Source: Rhododendron vialii
Lineage: Eukaryota > Streptophyta > Magnoliopsida > Ericales > Ericaceae
Assembly (NCBI RefSeq): GCF_030253575.1
Contig: NC_080561.1
Coordinates: 36,637,564 to 36,701,563, forward strand
DNA length: 64,000 nucleotides
Direction of reading: 5' to 3'
The translations under genes were made by a program, and so were the position numbers. Each line of letters opens with the position of its first letter. Positions within the stretch are counted from its first letter, which is position 1. Shown here in pieces: positions 1 to 10,109 of the stretch. Under the pieces are notes generated by a model. It saw only the letters and a list, made by a program, of their open reading frames with translations, was not told where the DNA came from and did no database searches.

Positions 1-2230
1 TAGAAACTAGACACATAGGGCTTTCCAACGATACATCCCATGCATCATGGGTATGTCCGAGCGATAACAGATTTGCATCCAAAGTTGACCTAAATTCTGC
101 CTTTGCACCAGTTTTTACTGTTATGTTGAAGCTATAATCGCAAGGCCGTAGTTAGGTTACCCGAACTCTGTTTTTGATGTATGACCTATGGATTCAAAGA
201 AGAAGAAGTCTACCTTTCAATGGTTTAAGTGTCGCCCTGGAATTCATGTTGTTTAATTGGATATGGTTAAATGTAAATGATTAATTTCGCCAATTTGATA
301 TGTGGGGATAGGATGAGTTGATCTAGGTGACTAAGTGTTGGTTAAAGAGAACTAGTAAGTATAAAAGTTGACGTTATCATTTGAGATATGATGATGTGGT
401 AGGATATATATGGATTTCAGGGAAAGGTGTGGGAATAAAATGGAATATGAGTAGTGAAATGAATGGTCTGCTTAGGTTTGATTGTTTGGACTTACTTCCA
501 TGAGATTGAGATCTTATAGGATTGATTGACACGTTGGGATACGTATTGACTAATGATTAGTTTGTTAATGAAATAGAAAATGAAAAGTGTAACAGTTGCT
601 ATGTGGATAAGTATACTGAAACAAGAATACGTGAGAACTTGTGGTGTATAAGGGATTGGCGTATTGATATGCGAGAAAATGACTTGACTTTGATGTTAAT
701 TGATACTTACAGAAAAATGAACAGTTTTTCCTCTTTATGTGTTGTATCTATGGGTTGGTTTAGTTTGCGTCTTTTGCTATGTGTTGAAAGTAGAGAAATG
801 TTGGATAATGATATTGCTTGCTCAACGAGAATATGTGACACTATATTAGTGGCATGGTGGATAATTGAATGGTAATAAGAAAGCCACGGATCCACCATAA
901 GGTGAGATGCCGGAATGAAAGTCACGGATCCACCATAAGGTGAGATACCGGAATGAAAGCCACGGATCTACCGAAAGGTGTGATGCCAGAATGAATATGG
1001 GACGCACGGGGTCCCTAATGTCTGGAAGTGCACAATGAAAGCCACGGATCCACTAAAAGGTGAGATGCCGGAATAAATATGGGACGCACGGGGTTCCTAA
1101 TGCCCGGAAGTGCACAAGAAAGCCACGGATCTACCGAAAGGTGTGATGCCGGAATGAACATAGGACGCACGGGGCCCTTAATGCCCGGAAATAAAATCGA
1201 AACGCGTGACATGGTGAAAACGGAGAATCTTGTTATTATTTATTATCATACTAAGATTGAAAATGTCAGTTTGAGTTGTTAACTTGGATCGTCTAATGTG
1301 TTAATACATGTTTTCTTTTATTTTTCCCTTTAGACCTCCAAATCATTGTGGCTTGTTCTCCTGATGTGTGATGGGCATCTTGTTCTGTGTGAATGTATAA
1401 TTGGTACCTCGTGGTGTGATGCATTGTGAGAGTTTCATATATGGTATTTGCTTGTCAGACTTATAAGGGAAATCTTAATGTGGAGGAGTTTTGCTAGATG
1501 TTGAGATTTGAAATTTGATTTGGGATTGACGGGAGAGTTTCCTTCTTGTTGAGGTGCGATATTGTTCGACTTGTCATTGCCTACCTTATGTTTTAGCTCT
1601 ACATGCCTAGTGTGTATATTTTTTGTGAGAGATTGGTTAGTTGTATGAGAAAAGAAAGTAAAACATTTTGTTAAAGAACTCAGATTAATCTTTAGGTCAT
1701 TGAAATGGAAATGAAAAAGCAGGGATTGGGTTGGGTAATGCCGTAGCGGTAAGCTGATTTTTTTAAGAATATTGGTGTGTGTGGTTGAGAGTGATGGTGT
1801 TTGAGAAATGGAGTTAAATATTTTTCAGCGTGAGTATGATATTTTGAGCTTCACTTTTGACAAAGCACGTATGCTTTTTGGAAAATGTTTTCCCTTGTGA
1901 TCTGTCTTCACTTCTGCATGTAATTTAGGTATGGATATCTCTACGAGCTAGTGTAGATCACCCTATTCTTTCAGGTACTCGCCATGGCACTTAGCTTGGA
2001 TTGCATGGAGTGCACATTGAGACGTCTCTTGGGAGCTTCATTGGAATTATTAAGGAGTTGGTTTATCATCTAATCTAATTCATGTTGTGTACTTCACCTG
2101 CAATTGAATGTAATATCTTTTGGTTTGAACATATGTAAAGCTATGTATAAACTCATCTCTTTGATTATTGTGAAGTCCTTTTTAATGGAAGACGTTTTGG
2201 AGACTTTACGTAAAAAAAAAAAAAATTAGA
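1..2230. mobile_element. Probable LTR-retrotransposon remnant (non-coding part)
   Basis: No open frame longer than 90 codons and no splice-supported exon is visible here. The style of the sequence, with a long GT-rich U3-like stretch and a block of short modular tandem repeats at 881-1192, resembles LTR or untranslated parts of plant Ty3/Gypsy elements. I cannot find both LTRs, a primer-binding site or any gag/pol frame, and the left side runs off the window, so the family assignment is inference. A poly-A run lies near 2,211-2,225. Confidence 0.35.
881..1192. repeat. Modular tandem repeat of two alternating units
   Basis: A 38-bp unit beginning AAGCCACGGATC starts at 881, 919, 957, 1039 and 1120. 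A second unit of about 42-44 bp beginning ATATGGGACGCACGGGG follows the third, fourth and fifth copies (995, 1077, and 1158 in the variant form ACATAGGACGC). The order is A-A-A-B-A-B-A-B. Copies differ by a few substitutions each. No coding potential is preserved across units. Confidence 0.85.
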
Positions 2231-2449
2231 AAGAAGAAGAAGAGACTTTGATTCTTTATTTGGATTGGCATTACAGTTAAGGGTAAATATAGTTTGAGAG
2301 GAAGACTTTTGTTATGAAAAATATATTATTATTTTAGCTGAAAATCGAGAGCATGACAGATATTGGGTTTGCAAATCTTCTTTTTATCTAACATGAGTTT
2401 GAACATAATGCTCATGAGACGGAAATAATATGTCAAAAGTTGTAGAATC

Positions 2450-2733
2450 AAAATAAGTGCCCATTGAAAGACCTAAGAGTCAAAAATTCATTATGATCAT
2501 TTAAAATAAAATGACTAGAAAATATAATCTTTGCACCGGTTTAAACATATTGAAAATTAAAATACTTAATTTTTTAATTAAATTTTTAATATATAAACTA
2601 TGTAAAAAAAATAAGTGTTTCAATTTTTAATCCGTTTGAATCGGTACGAAAATATTATTTTTTTGATCATTTTATTCTACATGTTTGTAATGAATTTTTT
2701 ATTCGAATGTCTTTCAACGAGCACCTTAAGACT
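2450..2733. mobile_element. AT-rich foldback MITE, with a half copy just downstream
   Basis: The left arm (from GTGCCCATTGAAAGACC near 2,457) pairs with the right arm (AATGTCTTTCAACGAGCACC near 2,705-2,724) over more than 100 bp with mismatches. A third, single arm of the same family lies at about 2,757-2,885 (GGATGCTCGTTGAAGGGC), so a second element or half element sits directly beside it. No open frame of note is present. Confidence 0.6.
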
Positions 2734-3010
2734 ATTTATTTAGTTTTAGGACTTTCTTAGGATGCTCGTTGAAGGGCTTTAGAGCCAAAAATTTATTATG
2801 ACCATTAAAGATAAAATGATAAAAAAATTAGATCTTTGTATCAATTCAACCGGATTGTAAATCGAAATATTTAAATAATATTTAATAAATAAAAGAGAAA
2901 AAAAATATAAATATTATTAAATAAATAAAAGAGAAAATGGGATTGGATAGGCTGGGGGTATATTTGAAAGAGGAAGGGTGGGGTCGGGAGGGGTGTGTGT
3001 GTGTGTCAGG

Positions 3011-3013
<3 letters not shown>

Positions 3014-3043
<30 letters not shown>
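3014..3043 (+). repeat. Poly-G tract of about 30
   Basis: An uninterrupted run of about 30 G follows a (GT)n stretch. The exact length may be a sequencing or assembly artefact. It immediately precedes copy A of the dispersed repeat. Confidence 0.9.
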
Positions 3044-3044
<1 letters not shown>

Positions 3045-3155
3045 AGGACCCCTCAAATTGGCAGGCAGAACTTGGGAAAATTTCAAAACTTTTGACACGG
3101 AAATTCGGCTCCACAAATTCATTTTGATCCCGAAACATCTCTACTCTTCTAAAAT

Positions 3156-3549
3156 TGTGAGTCCAGCTACTGGTACAAAAAAATTGGTACAGATTTTATA
3201 CATAATTTTTTGTGGAACCCATTACGGGTTTCATACAAATGATCCAAGTCGATCGTTAAATGTAAAATAGTTTTTCAAGGGCTTCTGCAAAAATTCAGTT
3301 CAATCTGCTACTTATAAGTGTTCAATCCAATCATCTAATTTTTCATTTAGATTTCAAGATATGAAAAAGTTAGATGATTAGATCGAATAGTTATAAGTAG
3401 CAGATTGAGCTGAATTTTTACAGAAGCCCTTGAAAAACTATTTTACATTTAATAATCGGCTTGGATCATTTGTGTGGGACCCGTAATGGGCCCCACAAAA
3501 AATTATGTACAAAATCTGTACCAATTTTTTTGTACCCATAGACTTTCTG
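3156..3549. mobile_element. Foldback element with 10-bp target duplication
   Basis: The left arm (about 3,170-3,335, starting TGGTACAAAAAAATTGGTAC) pairs with the right arm (about 3,375-3,538, ending TTTTTTTGTACCCA) over more than 160 bp, leaving only a short loop. The direct repeat CTTCTAAAAT flanks it at 3,146-3,155 and 3,550-3,559. Copy B of the host repeat (8,127-9,052) has a single version of that site, which confirms an insertion. A 10-bp duplication suits a Mutator-like non-autonomous element. No protein is encoded. Confidence 0.75.
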
Positions 3550-3882
3550 CTTCTAAAATCTCTCTCTCTCTCGAAATATACATTTTTTCTCCAAATTGAA
3601 TTTGAATCTGCAGCTTCCTCTTCTTCACCACCATACCACGCCCACCACCATCGCCACCTTCTCTGAACTTACGTACGCTGGTTTGACGCAACCATCACCG
3701 CGGCTCCTTCGTCGCAGCCAGAGTCTCGCACGACCACGACGTCCTCCCCGTCGCACCGGCACCGATCCGATGCAACCATCACCGCCGTCACACCGTCCCG
3801 CCTTCCTCTTGCCGTCCCACCGTAAGTGCTGTCCCTTTTGGTAAAATTTTGTTCTGATTTTTTAAAAAATCCCCAAATAATA

Positions 3883-4158
3883 CTCCCTCCGTCCCTTTTT
3901 AAGTGTCCTGCTTCGTAACTCCAACTTACAGTATTAAAAAGACATCATCATTATACCTTTCACATCAATTTTTTCCTCCACTTTTTCTACTTACCCATCA
4001 TCATTACACTTTTACTCACTTACTTTTTAAAATGAAATTTACTTTTAGGGACAAAATAGACAATACACCAATTTTTACCAACTAACTTTACAAAATGGAC
4101 ACTTATTAAGGGACAGCCCAAAATAGAATACTGGACACAAAATAAGGGACGGAAGAAG
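3883..4158. mobile_element. Stowaway-type MITE
   Basis: The ends are CTCCCTCCGTCCCTTTTTAA and, in inverted form, AATAAGGGACGGAAGAAG, flanked by TA at 3,881-3,882 and 4,159-4,160. This is the Tc1/mariner Stowaway pattern. Copy B of the host repeat lacks it and retains one TA at the matching point. Confidence 0.85.
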
Positions 4159-4433
4159 TAGTATATTAGGGCTTGTGAAGGTAAAAGGGAGATTTACAGT
4201 GCACTCCTATATTCCAAATTTAACCCCAAATGTTTCTCAAGTTTTGATTTTTGGTGAGATCTCAACTTAAAAGCAAGTTTTGAAAATTCGTTTGAAGTTC
4301 ATGGAATTTTTTTTTTCTTTGAGAAATTCTCTACTTAGTTGAGGAAGTCATGATAATGATGTGGGAATAATAGTATTCAATTCTTCTACCAAGAATACAA
4401 AGTAAGGACTCGTCTACTGAAAACCACCATAAT

Positions 4434-5539
4434 GGGCGTGTTTGATTGCAAATTCCATTTTGGAGGGATTCGTAATGAGGTAGGATTAGGATTGGGATTA
4501 AGAATGAGGTGAAATTATTAATGAGTGGATGAATCATTTATTCATGTTTGTTTTGCACAAGATTAGGATTGAAATTGGAATTGAGAATGAGATGAGATTG
4601 TAAATAATATGTTTGTCAATGTTCTAAATGGCGCTTGGCGCTAGTAGGGCGGAGACCCACCTCCAAGCGCCAAGCCGCCTAGGCGCCGCCAAGCAATTTG
4701 GCGTTTTTTTTTTTTTTTTTTAACAAACCATTATCCAATCAAACTATATTCTATGTATCCATAATACAAGTTCAAAGTTCTACATAACCATAATGCAAAG
4801 TTTAATGTACAAACCCAAATGAAATTAAGTAGTAGCAACTAGCAAATAAGTTGAATAAGACAATAAGTAGAAATAAACGAGATCGGAGATCCCTAATGCC
4901 AAGTTAAAAGTTTATCTCCTTTCTTTAACTCTTCTCCTCCATACCCTTCCAAAACTTGATCTACATTAGTTTAATACTATACATTTAAGGCCGCCAAAGG
5001 CCTCCAAAGACGTCGATGATGCCGCCAAGGTCCGCCAAGACCGCCAAGGCCGCCTAGGCGGCCGCCAAACACCGCCAAACCTTCCTGGGCGCCAAATCGC
5101 CAAGACCGCCATGGCCGCCTAGGCGGCCGCCAAGACCGCCAAGGCCGCCTAGGCGGCCGCCAAACACCGCCAAACCTCCCTGGGCGCCAAATCAAACGCC
5201 AAGGGGTATTGGCGTGGCGGCAGGGTACCTCCAAGCGCCTAGGCGGCCTCGGCGGCCGCCATTTAGAACAGAGATGTTTGTCTTGGCTAGGATTAAGATT
5301 GGGATTGAAATTGAGATAGATTTTTAAACTAGTCTTGCTCAATCCCATGAGGATGAGATTCGTAGTAACACCCCCCGCCTCCCCCCCCAATGGTATTGCT
5401 AATACCCCCATTTTTGGAGATTAACAATTCCATGAGATAACTAATCCCCATCCACAAATGCCAATCAAACAAAAAATTAACAATCCTATCACCTTCTCAA
5501 TCCCAATCCCTCCCTCCAAGAGGGTTATCAAACACGCCC
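4434..5539. mobile_element. MITE with GGGCGTGTTTGAT ends, split by a second element
   Basis: Terminal inverted repeats GGGCGTGTTTGAT (4,434) and ATCAAACACGCCC (ending 5,539) are flanked by AAT on both sides, a possible 3-bp target duplication. The body is of the 'GGATTGGGATT' type common in plant PIF/Harbinger- or hAT-like MITEs. A 656-bp GC-rich element interrupts it at 4,618-5,273. Confidence 0.7.
4618..5273. mobile_element. GC-rich foldback element with GCCGCCTAGGCGGC palindromes (Mutator-like)
   Basis: The ends TGTTCTAAATGGCG and CGCCATTTAGAACA are inverted repeats. ATGTTTGTC occurs directly on both sides (4,609-4,617 and 5,274-5,282), a 9-bp target duplication as made by Mutator-family transposases. 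The right part (about 4,990-5,265) is a cluster of CGCCAAGACCGCC and GCCGCCTAGGCGGCCGCC palindromes in which a ~56-bp module is repeated. A 144-codon minus-strand frame (4,977-5,411) is only a translation of these repeats and runs past the element, so it is not called as a gene. Confidence 0.7.
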
Positions 5540-6369
5540 AATAAGTTCAAAAAGGACTATGAGAATCTACATAACCTAATCTATTTGCCCAAAACTGTTT
5601 ATAATGTGATTGATGCATTGATGAAACACCAACTAATATAAAAACAACATAACGAAACTGTTGGATAATGGTAGACTTAATTATGCGGGCCAATTGTATG
5701 TGATGATTGGAAAGACGAGAGTAGTTGAGAGGAAAGAGAGAGGGACCTAAGATGTAACGTTTCGATTTTCGGGCACGTTAATTAAATTATTTTTTTTATT
5801 AATTTAATAATTCATAAAACTGATATAATAGAAATGAAATTTTATTAAACAGAGTTTAGCAGTGAAAATCTTAAATACCAAATTCAAACCTACTTAATTG
5901 TCTTACAAGCCAACAAAATGAAATAGAGTTTGACAAATGCGATAACACTTATGAAAATTTAAATAAAAGTACGTCAATTTAACAGAGCTTCTAAGGGTAT
6001 GACCTCCAAGGCTCAACAAACTACCCTTCCTCAGTTGGGAGGTCTTCACCCTGGTACTGTTCATCTTGCCGCGGATTCTGTTCCTTGGTCTCTGGGTTAC
6101 CTCGCATGAAACGCCAGCTCAACGACACTATAATGAGTTTTGAAGTTCAGTAGATAATCTCAACCCTACTAACCCCTTACTTTACAATTAGCAAATCGAC
6201 AATATAACAATTCACAGGATGTACAGAATAATAACACATTGTCATTTCCTTCACTATCCATTATCTTACATGAAATCTAAGGATCATCTCCACGAAATCA
6301 TTTCCTCCCACATCCACCAACTTTGATTGTCCCATAGAATAACTCTCCATGACAACTCAGCATTAGGGG

Positions 6370-6700
6370 TCGCACTATCTTATTGTCGGGATCCTTTACC
6401 GTCTCCCAACTCTATACACTGGGTACTATACCGTATTTAGGGATCCTTTACCGTTTCTCAAAATACTATACCTAAAGTCCTTTACCGTCCTTCACACACA
6501 CACTGGGTACTGTACCGCATTTAGGATTCTTTACCGTATCCTAAATTTTGTACTCGAAATTCTTTACCGTCCTCCACACACACACTGGGTACTGTACCGC
6601 ATTTAGGATCCTTTACCGTATCCAAAATCCTGTACTCGGAGTCCTTTACCGTCCTCCACACACTCTGAGTACTTTACCGTACTCGGGGTTCTTTACCGTT
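6370..6700. repeat. ~82-bp tandem repeat with TTTACCGT motifs
   Basis: A unit containing ACTGGGTACTGTACCGCATT followed by two or more CTTTACCGT motifs recurs with the shared TGGGTAC/TGAGTAC point at about 6,420, 6,504, 6,586 and 6,666, giving spacings of 84, 82 and 80 bp. Copies are diverged. It lies inside the presumed LTR. Confidence 0.8.
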
Positions 6701-7089
6701 CCCTAACCCAACTAAATGTATTTTACCATACCAGAGTCCTTTATTAGCACCCAACATCCTAAATAAATTTTACCATTTTATCCTTTACTTAACCACGTCT
6801 ATGTGTTCACTACTCGAAATCATCACATGAATTTAAGTCCATTCTAGCACGTACAACATAATACAATCAAGCAACAGCTCAATTCATAACATGATACATT
6901 TCAATGAGATAAAAAGTACATACCAATAATATTGTGCGAATAAGTAAACACATAATAATGTAATTATGATTAGGCCGATGCCTTTGGTTCGTTTAAAAAT
7001 TTATCGGACCGAGGAATTCACTATTGATAAAACAAGAAATTTTGTAACTCTAGAATATCTGGTACTTTAGTTAAGCCTAAGGATCTAAG

Positions 7090-7848
7090 AGCCCGTTCCA
7101 GAAACACAATAAGAACTTATTTTTTGTGTAATAAGAAGGCTTGTTCCAAAAAATAAGAAGGCTGGTACTTATTTTGAAACAATTTATATAGGTACCGATC
7201 GGCCGGGGAGGAAAATCGTACCGGCAACCGCGCCGGGCAGTCTCCGGCCACCGGACGGCCGATTCGAGCCGTCCAAAAATTCTATAAAAAAAAAATCGAG
7301 GGGGCCAACGTGAGAATCAACCGCATCCGAGGCGTGTAGAGTGCTTGATCCGAGCACCACTTTTCCGTGTAAGGTGTTTGATCATATATACACGGAAAAT
7401 GGGTGCTCGGATCAAGCACCCTACACACCTCGGATACCATTGATTCTCGTGTTGGCTCCCTCGGTTTTTTTTTTTAGAATTTTTGGACGGCTCGAATCGG
7501 CCGTTCGGTGGCCGGAAACGGCCAGGCGCGGCCGCCGGTACGATTTCCCTCCGCCGGCGCCCATTATCGTAGCAACAGACTTATTTTTTGTATAAGACAA
7601 CTCCAAGCTCAAAAATCATGTATTTACGCAAATAATTTTCCGACCACTATGGATCTTGTTTGATAGATCTCATTGAGATCTTTAATACGGTGCAAAAAAA
7701 ATTGAATTTTTTTTTTCATTTACATTATTTTTGAGTTTGAAAATATGAAATGAACTTTTTATTTGGAGTTTGTGGAATGACCCTTCTTATTTTTGAATGA
7801 GAAGTGGCAAAATAAATACTTATTTTTTAAGAAGGTTTCCGGAACGGA
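7090..7848. mobile_element. hAT-like MITE with nested GC-rich foldback
   Basis: The ends GCCCGTTCCAGAAAC and GGTTTCCGGAACGG are inverted repeats. ATCTAAG flanks both sides (7,083-7,089 and 7,849-7,855). The right half matches 33,265-33,487, which shows a family present at least twice in this window. The left half is interrupted at about 7,194-7,565 by a second inverted repeat. Confidence 0.65.
7194..7565. mobile_element. GC-rich foldback element nested in the MITE
   Basis: The left arm (CGGCCGGGGAGG then AAATCGTACCGGC, about 7,200-7,370) pairs with the right arm (GCCGGTACGATTTCCCTCCG near 7,534-7,553) over about 170 bp, with the turn near 7,375-7,390. It contains the inverted TTTTGGACGGCTCGAATCGGC motif seen in several plant MITE families. 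The outer limits are approximate. Confidence 0.7.
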
Positions 7849-8126
7849 ATCTAAGTATTATTTACTCGGATCTAATACTTAACATAATAATTGTTACTGT
7901 AGGGGTAGATCTTAGTTCTCGGATTTTCCTAAAGCATTCCATTAGCATATATACAGTTTCTTAAAAATAAAATTTAATGAACTTGTTTAATATATTTTGA
8001 TAACGATATATGTTTCTTTACTTATAATAATTACTAGAGTAACCATAGTTCAACTTTTTAAGTGATAATCGCTAACAGATTATACTTTTAAATAGTTTTT
8101 TTTTTTTTGATTTAAGTGTTCACAAA

Positions 8127-9052
8127 AATTTAGAATTGATACTATTATTCCCACAACATTATCATGACGCCCCCAACTAAGTAGAGAATTTCTCAAAGAA
8201 AAAAAAATCCAAGTATACTGAGACATTCCAACATCAAAATATTTCATGAACTTCAAACGAATTTTCAAAACTTGCTTTTAAAAATCAAAACTTGAGAAAC
8301 ATTTGGAGTTAAATTTGGAATATAGGAGTGCACTGTAAATCTCCCTTTTACCTTCACAAGCCCTAATATACTATCAGATTTGGGGATTTTCAAAAAAATC
8401 AGGACAAAGTTGGTTGAGGAATTCCTTACCAAAGGGACGACACTGACGGGGAAGAGAAAGATGGGACTGCGATGATGGTTGCATCGAATCAGCGTCGGGG
8501 CGTCGAGGGATGGCGTCGTGGTCGTGCCAGACTCTGGCTGCAACAATGGAACAGCAGTGACTGTTGCGTCAAACCGGCATAAGTAAGTTGGGAGAAGGAG
8601 GCAATGGTGGTGGACGTCGGTGGTCTAGGTGAAGAAGAGGAAGCGGCAGAATCAACCGAGAGAAGAGATGTATTTTCAGAGGATAGAGAGAGAGAGATTT
8701 TACTAGAAGAGTGAGAGACCTTTCGGAATCAAAATGAATTTGTGGGAAAAATTTTCAGTGCCGAGCGGATATCATGTGGTGTCCGCTCGGCCATCCGAGC
8801 CGTTTATTTCGTGTTTGAACGGCTCATATTTGGAGAGAGAAAAGGAGAGAGAAAGTGTTGAGATGAAAGGAGAGAGAGGGTTTTAATCCGAACCGTCCAA
8901 AAATGTATCGGACGGCTCAGATGCGCCGAGCGGGTGCCACGTAGGCTATACCCGCTCAGCATTGAAAAGTTTCTCGAATTTGTGGGACCAAAATTTTCGA
9001 AAACCCAAAAAGTTTTGAAATTTTCTCAAGTTCTGCCCGCCAATTGTTTGCA
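8127..9052 (-). repeat. Dispersed ~0.9-kb repeat, copy B (inverted relative to copy A)
   Basis: This is the reverse complement of 3,047-4,390 after insertions are removed. It lacks the Stowaway and foldback insertions of copy A, but carries its own insertion at about 8,757-8,963. Together the copies form a ~0.9-kb inverted repeat with a ~3.7-kb spacer. Confidence 0.75.
8757..8963. mobile_element. Short foldback MITE inside copy B
   Basis: The left end GTGCCGAGCGGATATCATG and its inner CGGCTC motif pair with the right end, which reads GCTGAGCGGGTATAGCC in reverse complement. Copy A lacks this block. An imperfect ~20-bp direct repeat (GAATTTGTGGGA...ATTTTC) lies on either side, longer than a usual transposon duplication. 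Confidence 0.6.
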
Positions 9053-9146
9053 AAGAGATAATAGGAGTGCGTGGTCCCTCCGCGCCAACTCACATCGGTA
9101 TACCATCGTAGATTCAATCGGTCCTCATAGCATTATTGTTATTTTT

Positions 9147-10105
9147 AAAAAATCAAAATAATCCATGTAGTTTAGTATTTGTGTCAACTTGATTTTTGAA
9201 GTTTGAATTGTCTTGATTTACACTCTGTAGTTATCAGTTTGTTCCAACTTGGTTCAATTACTGACTGTCGTTAGCCTCTGTTAACCCCAAACACAAATGG
9301 GTCACTTTTCTAATGAATTACCGAACTCTTTCTTCTCTAACCTCGCAGACAAAATCTTTTTCTAAAAAGCAAGACAGAGTAACTTTTTTTCTAAAAATCG
9401 AGTTCTCTGCGGATGTTCTTTTTTCTAAAATACTTGAATTATTCTTCCGATATTCAAGAGATGATCAGGCACACCTAAACTCTATGTCCAGTGGAGACTC
9501 TTAAGTTTTTTTCTAAACCCTTTTTGTGACCCGAACTATAGTCCGGACCTGATTCTCCTTTACCCATTGATATGTGGGCAGCTTGATGAAAGCTTGGTTC
9601 GTTTTTAGAATAAAACCCACTTTATTTTCTAAAATTCAAACATTTTTCAAAAATATCCAAACCCTTTTTATAGAACACAAAACTCCTCATTTTTCCTTTT
9701 TTTTTTTTTCAAGAACCATGTCGTAATCCATAGGAATCGGATTACTTATTCAGGCCCTAATCCCTCTCACTCCTTCCCCCGAAGACGAACGAGACACGTT
9801 TCGATCGAAGGTAAAACCCCGAGCGCAACAAATGGTGAATGGAAGTCGTGAAAAAAAATGAGAATGGAATAATGAGACTCTATGTTTTGGTTTAGAGGTA
9901 TATTAGGATAAGAGGAGAATGACAGATTATAGTTTTAACCCTAAAAAAGGGAACTATTCGTGTCTGGGGTTAACGGAGTCTAACGGCAGTTAGTAATTGG
10001 ATCGAATTGGAACAAAATGAAAACTACAGAGAGCAAATCGAGCCAATTCAAACTGCAAAATTGACACAAACACTAAGCTACAAGGACCATTTCGAATTTT
10101 TTCCC
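9147..10105. mobile_element. Element with ~160-bp terminal inverted repeats (Mutator-like, non-autonomous)
   Basis: The left end (about 9,147-9,310; motifs TTTAGTATTTGTGTCAA and CTGTTAACCCC) pairs with the right end (about 9,945-10,105; motifs GGGGTTAACGGAG and TTGACACAAACACTAAGC). The ~630-bp interior contains no convincing exon. Long terminal inverted repeats with unrelated interior fit the Mutator-like (MULE) type, sometimes carrying captured sequence. I did not find a clean 9-bp target duplication. Confidence 0.6.
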
Positions 10106-10109
10106 TATT

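Larger units (their letters stand above)
3047..4390 (+). repeat. Dispersed ~0.9-kb repeat, copy A (interrupted by two insertions)
   Basis: The sequence from the AATTGGCAGGCAGAACTTG block to the GTGGGAATAATAGTATTCAA block is matched, in reverse complement, by 8,127-9,052. Once two insertions are removed (about 3,156-3,549 and 3,883-4,158) the two copies align along their whole length. The middle part is unusually GC-rich (about 3,600-3,840) and contains a short frame at 3,596-3,844, but the frame is not conserved in copy B. This part could be a captured gene fragment; I do not recognise it. Confidence 0.75.
5753..8060. mobile_element. Probable LTR fragment or solo LTR, split by a nested MITE
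   Basis: The stretch begins with TGTAACGTTTCGATTTTCGG, which resembles the TGTAAC(G/A)CCCCG... start of many plant LTRs, and carries an ~82-bp tandem repeat (6,370-6,700). No gag/pol frame is present. The right limit is not determined; sequence on both sides of the nested element at 7,090-7,848 appears to belong together. The assignment is inference from style. Confidence 0.35.

Noticed and set aside
881..1192. Possible CRISPR-like array because of regular repeats
   Set aside because: Units are directly adjacent without unique spacers and the DNA is plant nuclear; it is an ordinary tandem repeat.
3596..3844. 82-codon Pro/His/Arg-rich frame as a gene
   Set aside because: The frame is not preserved in the inverted copy B of the same repeat.
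4977..5411. 144-codon minus-strand frame rich in Arg, Pro, Gly and Trp
   Set aside because: It is a translation of the CGCCAAGACCGCC palindromic repeats, crosses the element boundary, and has no splice or codon-usage support.
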